In this document: piece by piece, positions 33,179 through 39,668 of the stretch
How positions within the stretch are numbered: position 1 is the first letter of the stretch
How the letters are laid out: each line of letters opens with the position of its first letter
Assembly (NCBI RefSeq): GCF_022695985.1
Contig: NZ_JAAPBF010000001.1
Location: 1 to 64,000, forward strand
Direction: 5' to 3'
DNA from: Streptomyces sp. NP-1717
GTDB taxonomy: Bacteria > Actinomycetota > Actinomycetes > Streptomycetales > Streptomycetaceae
Length of the DNA stretch: 64,000 nt
The notes under the pieces: generated by a model
The model's input: only the letters and a program-made list of their open reading frames with translations
The model's database searches: none
What the model was told of the DNA's origin: nothing
Position numbers and translations under genes: made by a program

Positions 33179-35347
33179 ATGCCCACCGGTCACTCCCGTG
33201 ACTACCGCCACCTGCGTGCCGCCGGGACGAGCCTGGTCCTCGACTGCTCCGGCACCCGGCTGCCCCGGGTGGTCCACTGGGGCGACGACCTCGGTGACCC
33301 CGGCGGAGCCGAACTCGCCGATCTGGTGGCCGCGAGCGCCGCGCGGCCGATGACCAACACCCTCGACCTGCCCGTCCCGCTCTCCCTCCTGCCGGAGCAC
33401 TCCGCGGGCTGGCTCGGCACACCGGGTCTCACCGGACACCGCGACGGCGCCGACTTCTCGACGGCCTTCACCGTCCGCTCGATCCGTACCGTCCGCACGC
33501 CCGACCTGCTCGAACCGCACCAGCTCACCGTCGACGCCGTGGACGAACACGCCCGTCTCGCACTGGTGCTGGAGATCGAGCTGACCGCCTCCGGGCTCGT
33601 GCGGCAGCGCGCCACCGTCACCAACCTGGCCACCGGCGAGCGGCCGTTCACCCTCGACGGTCTGCTGCTCGCCCTCCCCGTTCCCGCCCATGCCACCGAC
33701 ATCCTCGACCTCACCGGCCGGCATCTGCGCGAACGCGGCCCGCAGCGGCACGAGTTCACCCTCGGCACGCATCTCAGGGAGAACCGCCGGGGGCGCACCG
33801 GCACCGACGCGACACTGCTGCACCTCGCGGGCGAGCGCGGTTTCGGTTTCCGTACGGGTGAGGTCTGGGGCGTGCACGTGGCCTGGAGCGGCAACCACCG
33901 CACCCTCGCCGAACGCACCCCCGCCGGGGTGTCCCTGCTCGGCGGCGGCGAGACCCTGCTCGCGGGCGAAGTCCTGCTGGCCGGGGGCCGGTCGTACACG
34001 AGCCCGTGGCTGGTCGGATCGTACGGCCGCGGACTCGACGAACTGGCCGGGCGTTTCCACCAGCACCTGCGTGCCAGGACCCACCACCCACGACGGCCCC
34101 GGCCCGTCACCCTCAACACCTGGGAAGCCGTCTACTTCCGGCAGGACATCGACACGCTCAAGGAGCTGGCGGACGCCGCGGCGGAGGTGGGCGCCGAGCG
34201 GTTCGTCCTGGACGACGGGTGGTTCAAGGGCCGCAGGCACGACCGCGCGGGACTCGGCGACTGGTACGTGGACGAGACCGTCTGGCCGGAGGGGCTGGGG
34301 CCGCTGGTCGGCCATGTCCGTTCCCTGGGGCTGGAGTTCGGGCTCTGGGTCGAGCCCGAGATGGTCAGCCCCGACTCCGACCTCGCCCGCGCGCACCCCG
34401 AGTGGATCCTCGCGACGGGCGGCCGGCTCCCGCCCGAGTCCCGGCAGCAGCAGGTGCTCGACCTCGGCCACGCCGGGGCCTACGCGTACCTGCTGGAACG
34501 GCTCGACGCGCTGGTGGGCGAGTACGACATCGACTACCTCAAGTGGGACCACAACCGGGATCTCGTCGAGGCCGGACACAGCCCGACGGGCGCGGCCGGT
34601 GTCCACGCGCAGACGGCGGCGGCGTACCGGCTGCTGGACGAGCTGCGCGCCCGGCACCCCCGTCTGGAGATCGAGTCCTGCTCCTCCGGCGGAGGAAGGG
34701 TCGACCTCGGCATCCTGGAGCGCACCGACCGCGTCTGGACCAGCGACTGCATCGACGCGCTGGAACGGCAGCGAATACAGCGCTGGACAGGGCTGTTACT
34801 GCCGCCCGAACTCCTCGGGGCGCATGTCGGCTCACCCGTCGCACACACCACCGGGCGCGCCCACACCCTCGACTTCCGGGCCGGGACCGCCCTGTTCGGG
34901 CACTTCGGCATCGAGTGGGACCTCACCGCGGCCGACCCCGGCGAGCGCGCCAGGCTCGCCGAGTGGGTCGCCGCGTACAAGGAGTTGCGACCCCTGCTGC
35001 ACACCGGCACCGTCGTCCACGGCGACCATCCCGATCCGGCGCTGCGGGTGCACGGCGTGGTGGCGGCCGACCGCTCGCACGCGCTGTACGCCCTCGTCCA
35101 GACGGCGACGAGCGTGATGTCCCCGGCGGGCCCCGTACGGCTGCCGGGACTCGACCCGGACGCCCGTTACCGGCTGCTGCCCCGCCGGCCCGGCGACCGG
35201 CCCGAAGGACCCCGCCGGTCGGACCCGCCGTGGTGGGAGCGCCCGGCGGGCGTGGAGCTGACAGGCAGGATGCTGGCGGTCGCCGGAGTACGGGCTCCCA
35301 CGCTCTTCCCGGAACGTCTCGTGCTCGTGGAGGCGCACCGACTCTGA
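33179..35347 (+). CDS. Alpha-galactosidase, glycoside hydrolase family 36
   Basis: 722 residues, full family length. GAGGAG lies five bases before the ATG. N-terminal beta-sandwich to about residue 310, then the TIM barrel with FVLDDGWFKGRRHDRAGLGDW, the nucleophile Asp in YLKWDHNRD, the SCSSGGGRVD loop and the acid/base Asp in WTSDCIDALERQRIQ. Cytosolic; cleaves alpha-1,6-galactosides such as melibiose and raffinose. Fifty-seven bases before the GH13 gene, so likely one operon. Codon 540 is TTA (34796-34798), and a rare ATA precedes it by seven codons, suggesting bldA-dependent translation. Confidence 0.92.
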   Translation: MPTGHSRDYRHLRAAGTSLVLDCSGTRLPRVVHWGDDLGDPGGAELADLVAASAARPMTNTLDLPVPLSLLPEHSAGWLGTPGLTGHRDGADFSTAFTVRSIRTVRTPDLLEPHQLTVDAVDEHARLALVLEIELTASGLVRQRATVTNLATGERPFTLDGLLLALPVPAHATDILDLTGRHLRERGPQRHEFTLGTHLRENRRGRTGTDATLLHLAGERGFGFRTGEVWGVHVAWSGNHRTLAERTPAGVSLLGGGETLLAGEVLLAGGRSYTSPWLVGSYGRGLDELAGRFHQHLRARTHHPRRPRPVTLNTWEAVYFRQDIDTLKELADAAAEVGAERFVLDDGWFKGRRHDRAGLGDWYVDETVWPEGLGPLVGHVRSLGLEFGLWVEPEMVSPDSDLARAHPEWILATGGRLPPESRQQQVLDLGHAGAYAYLLERLDALVGEYDIDYLKWDHNRDLVEAGHSPTGAAGVHAQTAAAYRLLDELRARHPRLEIESCSSGGGRVDLGILERTDRVWTSDCIDALERQRIQRWTGLLLPPELLGAHVGSPVAHTTGRAHTLDFRAGTALFGHFGIEWDLTAADPGERARLAEWVAAYKELRPLLHTGTVVHGDHPDPALRVHGVVAADRSHALYALVQTATSVMSPAGPVRLPGLDPDARYRLLPRRPGDRPEGPRRSDPPWWERPAGVELTGRMLAVAGVRAPTLFPERLVLVEAHRL
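34796..34798 (+). promoter_or_regulatory. In-frame TTA (bldA) codon in the alpha-galactosidase gene
   Basis: TTA codes for the middle Leu of TGLLLPPE at codon 540. In Streptomyces TTA is read only by the bldA tRNA, so genes carrying it are often developmentally limited. It is one of three in-frame TTA codons I found in the window. Confidence 0.8.
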
Positions 35348-35404
35348 CCACCGCCACGGCAACGGCCACCGCCACCTGTCCGCCATCACACGAGGTTCAG
35401 CCAC

Positions 35405-37120
35405 ATGAGCAGCGACTCCCCTTCCCAGGAAGCCTGGTGGAAGTCCGCCGTCGTCTACCAGATCTATCCGCGCAGCTTCGCCGACTCCGACGGCGACGGC
35501 GTCGGGGACCTGCGCGGCATCATCGGCCGGCTGGACCATCTCGCCGCTCTCGGCGTCGACGTCCTGTGGCTGTCACCGGTGTACCCGTCCCCGCAGGACG
35601 ACAACGGCTACGACATCAGCGACTACCAGGACATCGATCCGGCCTTCGGCACGCTCGCGGACTTCGACGACCTCCTGGCCGCCGTCCACGCGCGCTCCAT
35701 GCGGCTGGTCATGGACCTCGTCGTCAACCACACCTCCGACGAACATCCGTGGTTCACCGAGTCACGGCAGGGGCCGGACAGCCCGAGGCGCGACTGGTAC
35801 TGGTGGCGGCCCGCCCGGGACGGTGCCGAGCCCGGCGCGCCGGGCGCCGAGCCCAACAACTGGCGCTCCTTCTTCTCCGGCCCCGCCTGGGAGTACGACG
35901 AGCCCGGCGACGCGTACTACCTGCATCTCTTCTCCCGGAAGCAGCCCGATCTCAACTGGGAGAATCCCGAGGTCCGCGCGGCCGTCCACCGGATGATGAA
36001 CTGGTGGCTCGACCGGGGCGTCGACGGCTTCCGGATGGATGTCGTCAACCTGATCTCGAAGGATCCGGCGCTGGCCGACCGCACCCACCACGGCGCGGGC
36101 CCGCGGATCCACGAATTCCTCCAGGAGATGCACCGCGAGGTCTTCGCCGGGCGCTCCGAACGGCTTCTGACCGTGGGCGAGATGCCGGGCGTCACCGTCG
36201 AGGAGGCCCGGCTCTTCACCGATCCCGCCCGCGCCGAGGTGGACATGGTCTTCCAGTTCGAGCACGTCGGACTCGACCACGGCGACGGCAAGTTCGACGT
36301 ACGGCCGCTGAACCTGATCGACCTGAAGGCGTCCCTCGGCCGCTGGCAGGACGGACTCGGCGAGAGGGGGTGGAACAGTCTCTACTGGAACAACCACGAC
36401 CAGCCGCGTGTCGTCTCCCGCTTCGGCGACGACGGGCCCGCCCACCGGGTCAGGTCCGCGACGATGCTCGCCACCGTCCTGCATCTGCACCGGGGCACGC
36501 CGTACGTCTACCAGGGCGAGGAACTGGGCATGACCAACGCCCCGTTCACCTCCGTCGACGACTTCCGCGACATCGAATCCCTCAACCACTACGCGGAGGC
36601 GGTCGGCGGTGGCGCCGACCCGGCGCGCGTCCTGGCGGGGCTGCGGGCGATGGGACGTGACAACGCCCGTACGCCCATGCAGTGGGACGCCACCGCGCAC
36701 GCCGGGTTCACCACCGGCACCCCCTGGATCCCGGTCCATCCGAACCACACCGAGGTCAACGCGGCGGCGGCGTACGCGGATCCCTCGTCCGTCTTCCACC
36801 ACTACCGGCGGCTCATCGCGCTCCGGCACTCCGAACCGGCCGTGGCGCACGGCGACTTCACCATGCTGCTGCCGGACGACCCGCGTGTGTACGCCTTCAC
36901 CCGGCGGCTGATGACGGCGGACGGTACGGCGACCGAGCTGCTGGTCCTCGGGAACTTCACCGCGGACACGGCCGAGATCGCCCTGCCGGACGACGGCTGG
37001 CGGGACGCCGAGCTGCTGATCGGCAACGTCCCGGAGTCCGGTCCGCTCGCCACGACGCTCACGCTCGCCCCCTGGGAGGCACGGGTCCACCGCCGCCGTC
37101 GGACACGGCCGCCGGGCTGA
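35405..37120 (+). CDS. Alpha-glucosidase / oligo-1,6-glucosidase, GH13
   Basis: 571 residues. AVVYQIYPRSFADSDGDGVGDL at the start, MDLVVNHTSD, nucleophile Asp in GFRMDVVNLI, acid/base Glu in TVGEMPG, and transition-state Asp in NNHDQPR: the complete GH13 set, in the subfamily acting on alpha-glucosides such as isomaltose, maltose or trehalose-like sugars. No signal peptide. It follows the alpha-galactosidase gene, so both may degrade imported oligosaccharides. Its last 62 bases overlap the convergent GntR gene. Confidence 0.92.
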   Translation: MSSDSPSQEAWWKSAVVYQIYPRSFADSDGDGVGDLRGIIGRLDHLAALGVDVLWLSPVYPSPQDDNGYDISDYQDIDPAFGTLADFDDLLAAVHARSMRLVMDLVVNHTSDEHPWFTESRQGPDSPRRDWYWWRPARDGAEPGAPGAEPNNWRSFFSGPAWEYDEPGDAYYLHLFSRKQPDLNWENPEVRAAVHRMMNWWLDRGVDGFRMDVVNLISKDPALADRTHHGAGPRIHEFLQEMHREVFAGRSERLLTVGEMPGVTVEEARLFTDPARAEVDMVFQFEHVGLDHGDGKFDVRPLNLIDLKASLGRWQDGLGERGWNSLYWNNHDQPRVVSRFGDDGPAHRVRSATMLATVLHLHRGTPYVYQGEELGMTNAPFTSVDDFRDIESLNHYAEAVGGGADPARVLAGLRAMGRDNARTPMQWDATAHAGFTTGTPWIPVHPNHTEVNAAAAYADPSSVFHHYRRLIALRHSEPAVAHGDFTMLLPDDPRVYAFTRRLMTADGTATELLVLGNFTADTAEIALPDDGWRDAELLIGNVPESGPLATTLTLAPWEARVHRRRRTRPPG

Positions 37121-37763
37121 CGGGCGGCGCCTCCTCGGGGAAGGCGCGGCGCACGAACGAGGCGATGTGGTGGTGGAGGGCGTCCCCGGCGGCCGCCGCG
37201 TCGCCCGCGAGCGCGAGCCGCAGGATCTCGCGGTGCTCGGCCGCCTCGCGTTCCCACGTCGGGACCGCCGCCCACGCCACGGTGGACACCAGGGCGGCCT
37301 GGTCGCGGACCTCGTCCAGCATCCTCGCCAGGAGCGGGTTGCCGCAGGGCAGGTAGAGCGCCCGGTGGAAGTCACGGTTGGCGAGCGACCTGTCGGCCCG
37401 GTCGGCCGCCGACTCGGCCCGGTCCAGGGCCTCCTGGGCCGCGTCGAGCCGGGCCCGCCGGGTCACCGAGCGGCGCAGCGCCTCCGGTTCGAGCAGCAGG
37501 CGTACGTCGTACACCTCACGCGCCATGGCCGCGTCGACGTGCCGCACGACGGCGCCCTTGTACTGGCTCATGACGACGAGTCCGGTACCGGCGAGGGTCT
37601 TGAGCGCTTCGCGTACCGGAGTCTTGGACACGCCGAACTGGGCGGCGAGTTCGGCCTCGACCAGTGCCTGCCCCGGTGGGAGCCGCGCCGTGAGGATGGC
37701 GTGCTTGATCGCCTCCAGCACGTACTGGGTGCGGGACGGTATCGGGGTGGGCGTAAAGGTCAT
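37059..37763 (-). CDS. GntR-family regulator, FadR/FCD type
   Basis: 234 residues. Winged helix: YVLEAIKHAILTARLPPGQALVEAELAAQFGVSKTPVREALKTLAGTGLV; the all-helical FCD domain has RDFHRALYLPCGNPLLARMLDEVRDQ and EHREILRLALAGD, carrying the usual metal/carboxylate ligands. Such proteins respond to small carboxylic acids or sugar acids. A perfect 12-bp palindrome lies three bases before its ATG, so it probably represses itself. The 3' end overlaps the GH13 gene by 62 bases on the other strand. The ThuA/sugar-dehydrogenase pair upstream is a possible target. Confidence 0.87.
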   Translation of the reverse strand: MTFTPTPIPSRTQYVLEAIKHAILTARLPPGQALVEAELAAQFGVSKTPVREALKTLAGTGLVVMSQYKGAVVRHVDAAMAREVYDVRLLLEPEALRRSVTRRARLDAAQEALDRAESAADRADRSLANRDFHRALYLPCGNPLLARMLDEVRDQAALVSTVAWAAVPTWEREAAEHREILRLALAGDAAAAGDALHHHIASFVRRAFPEEAPPVSPAAVSDGGGGPVPPRGRA

Positions 37764-37765
37764 GT

Positions 37766-37777
37766 GTCATATATGAC
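37766..37777. promoter_or_regulatory. Perfect palindromic operator of the GntR regulator
   Basis: GTCATATATGAC is a perfect 12-bp palindrome just upstream of the GntR start codon (37763), in an AT-rich pocket. This position fits autorepression by a FadR-type regulator. Confidence 0.65.
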
Positions 37778-37829
37778 GTATGAAGTACGACGCGTCAACG
37801 CCGTCAAGGAAAAGCATGCACGATTATGG

Positions 37830-37865
37830 GTCGGCCCCGGGGAATCGGGATCCCCCGGGGCCGAC
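37830..37865 (-). terminator. Terminator of the ThuA/sugar-dehydrogenase operon
   Basis: GTCGGCCCCGGGG (37830-37842) and its exact complement (37853-37865) form a 13-bp stem with a 10-base loop, about 55 bases past the end of the ThuA-domain gene and before the GntR gene promoter. Confidence 0.75.
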
Positions 37866-37920
37866 TCGGCTTCGCCGCAGGTCGCTTACGGCCTGTCAGT
37901 CGGAGCCGTCGACGGGCACG

Positions 37921-39648
37921 CTACGTCCCGATCGTGAAGGTGTCGATGTCGAACAGGGAGCCGGCCCCACCGGTGAAGCTGAGGAACAGCGGTCCGGTGG
38001 GTGTGCCCGACAGATTGGTGGACACGGTGCGGAAGGTCTCCCAGCCACCGGTGTTGGGCACCGCGACCGTACCGAGGACCGGTCCGGTCGCCGAGCCCGA
38101 GCGGATCGTCACGGTGCCTCCCGCACCGGCCGACGAGACCTTCGCGGTGAAGGTCTTCGCGCCGGTGAGCGACGCCTGGGAGTAGCCGGCCCAGTCGCCG
38201 TTCTCGATGTAGCCGAGGGTTCGGCCGCCGCTCGCCGGAGCGTGGTCGGCGGGCTGGACGCCCTGCCCGGAGGTGTAGGACTCCCCTTCGTAGGTGGCCG
38301 ACTGCGGCGGTGTGGTGCCGCCCAGTTCCTTGATCCGGATGTTGCGGAAGGACACGTCGTCACCGGTGCCGTGGTTCTGGATCCCGATGTGCCCCTGCTT
38401 CAGGGACCGCACCGGGTCGGTGTTGGTGAAGTCGTTGATCCTCACGCCGTTGAGGAAGACCTGGAGCCGCTCCCCCTCCACCCGGATCTCGTAGGTGTTC
38501 CAACTCCCCGGCGGATTGAGGGCGTTGTCGCGGGCTGCGAGGTCCGCCGCCTTGAAGCCGTAGACGGACCCGGTGGTCCGGTCGGCCGCGTCGGTGGCGT
38601 CGATCTGGATCTCGTAGCCCTGGTTCACCGAGGTGTTGACGTCGTCGGAGGCCGGGAAGCCCACGAACACACCGGAGTTGTCGTCCCCGGCCATGCGCCA
38701 GTCCAGCTTGAGGGAGTACGAGGCGTACTCCTTCGCCCGGTACCAGTACAGGCCCATGCCGCCCTGCGCGTTCAGCGTGGCATCGGTGTTGGTGAAGCTG
38801 CCCGGTCCGGCCTGGGACCAGCCGGTGGTCGAACCGTTGTAGAGCGTGGTGTAGCCGGTCTCCGCACGGCAGTCGGCCTTGGCGAAGCCCGCCGCGTAAC
38901 GGATGCCGCCGAGGAGCAGGGAGCGGAACGCGGGTTCCGCGTACGACTCCTGGGTGTGGCCGAGTCCGGTGTAGAAGGACCGGCCGTTGCCCTGCGGGTG
39001 GCACCAGGTGATCGGGTGGTCGCCGCTCATCTCCCCGCCGCTGTAGCTGGACTCGTCCAGGCTCTGGAGGACGCGGACCTGCGGGCGGGGATTGGTGCGG
39101 TAGTTGTACCACTCGTCCGTACGGGACCAGGTCTGGCCGAGGTGGGAGGTGGCCGCGTGCGACCGGTCCTCGGTCTTCACCGTGGCCCGCTGGGTCGCCG
39201 GGTGGCTCTTGAACCAGGCGCCGACGAGCTGCTCGTACTGCGGCCACTCGTACTCGGTGTCGGCCGCCGCGTGGACGCCGAAGTATCCGCCGCCACCGTC
39301 CACGTACCCCTGGAGCGCGGACTGCTGACTGGTGTTCAGCACGTCGCCGGTGGTGGAGAGGAAGACGACGGCCTTGAAGCCGGCCAGGTTGGACGTGGTG
39401 AAGGCGTTGCTGTCCTCGGTGGCGGTGACGGTGAAGTTGTTGGCCGCGCCGAGGTCGCGGATGGTCTGGATGCCGACGGGGATGGAGTCGTGCCGGAAGC
39501 CCGCCGTCTTGGAGAAGACGAGGACCTTGTACGCGGGGTCGGCGGCCTGGGCCGCCGTGGCCGGTGCCAGGAGTGAGGCGGCGAGGCCGAGGGTGAGGGC
39601 GAAGGCCGCGGCGGCGGTCTTCGGCAGCGTGCGGAGCTGACGGAGCAT
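37921..39648 (-). CDS. Secreted ThuA - DUF1080 - CBM6 protein
   Basis: 575 residues from ATG 39648, six bases after AAGGAG (an adjacent ATG at 39651 is only three bases away). Signal peptide to about residue 42 (AQAA-DPAY). Residues about 45-270 are a ThuA domain (class I glutamine-amidotransferase-like fold: VLVFSKTAGFRHDSI, GGGGYFGVHAAADTEY, CHPQGNGRSFYTGLGHTQE). Residues about 280-455 are a DUF1080/3-keto-disaccharide hydrolase domain. The last 120 residues are a CBM6-like module nearly the same as that of the next protein. Extracellular sugar processing, possibly of 3-keto-sugars, is inferred. Confidence 0.85.
   Translation of the reverse strand: MLRQLRTLPKTAAAAFALTLGLAASLLAPATAAQAADPAYKVLVFSKTAGFRHDSIPVGIQTIRDLGAANNFTVTATEDSNAFTTSNLAGFKAVVFLSTTGDVLNTSQQSALQGYVDGGGGYFGVHAAADTEYEWPQYEQLVGAWFKSHPATQRATVKTEDRSHAATSHLGQTWSRTDEWYNYRTNPRPQVRVLQSLDESSYSGGEMSGDHPITWCHPQGNGRSFYTGLGHTQESYAEPAFRSLLLGGIRYAAGFAKADCRAETGYTTLYNGSTTGWSQAGPGSFTNTDATLNAQGGMGLYWYRAKEYASYSLKLDWRMAGDDNSGVFVGFPASDDVNTSVNQGYEIQIDATDAADRTTGSVYGFKAADLAARDNALNPPGSWNTYEIRVEGERLQVFLNGVRINDFTNTDPVRSLKQGHIGIQNHGTGDDVSFRNIRIKELGGTTPPQSATYEGESYTSGQGVQPADHAPASGGRTLGYIENGDWAGYSQASLTGAKTFTAKVSSAGAGGTVTIRSGSATGPVLGTVAVPNTGGWETFRTVSTNLSGTPTGPLFLSFTGGAGSLFDIDTFTIGT
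37924..38300 (-). repeat. Copy 1 of a duplicated CBM6-coding segment
   Basis: The C-terminal CBM6 module of the ThuA-domain gene shares long identical protein stretches (ADHAPASGG, TLGYIENGDWAGY, SSAGAGGTVTIRSGSATG, LGTVAVPNTGGWETFR, GGAGSLFDID) and closely similar DNA with 39672-40050. Confidence 0.8.
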
Positions 39649-39668
39649 CATCGTCTCCTTGACTCGCG

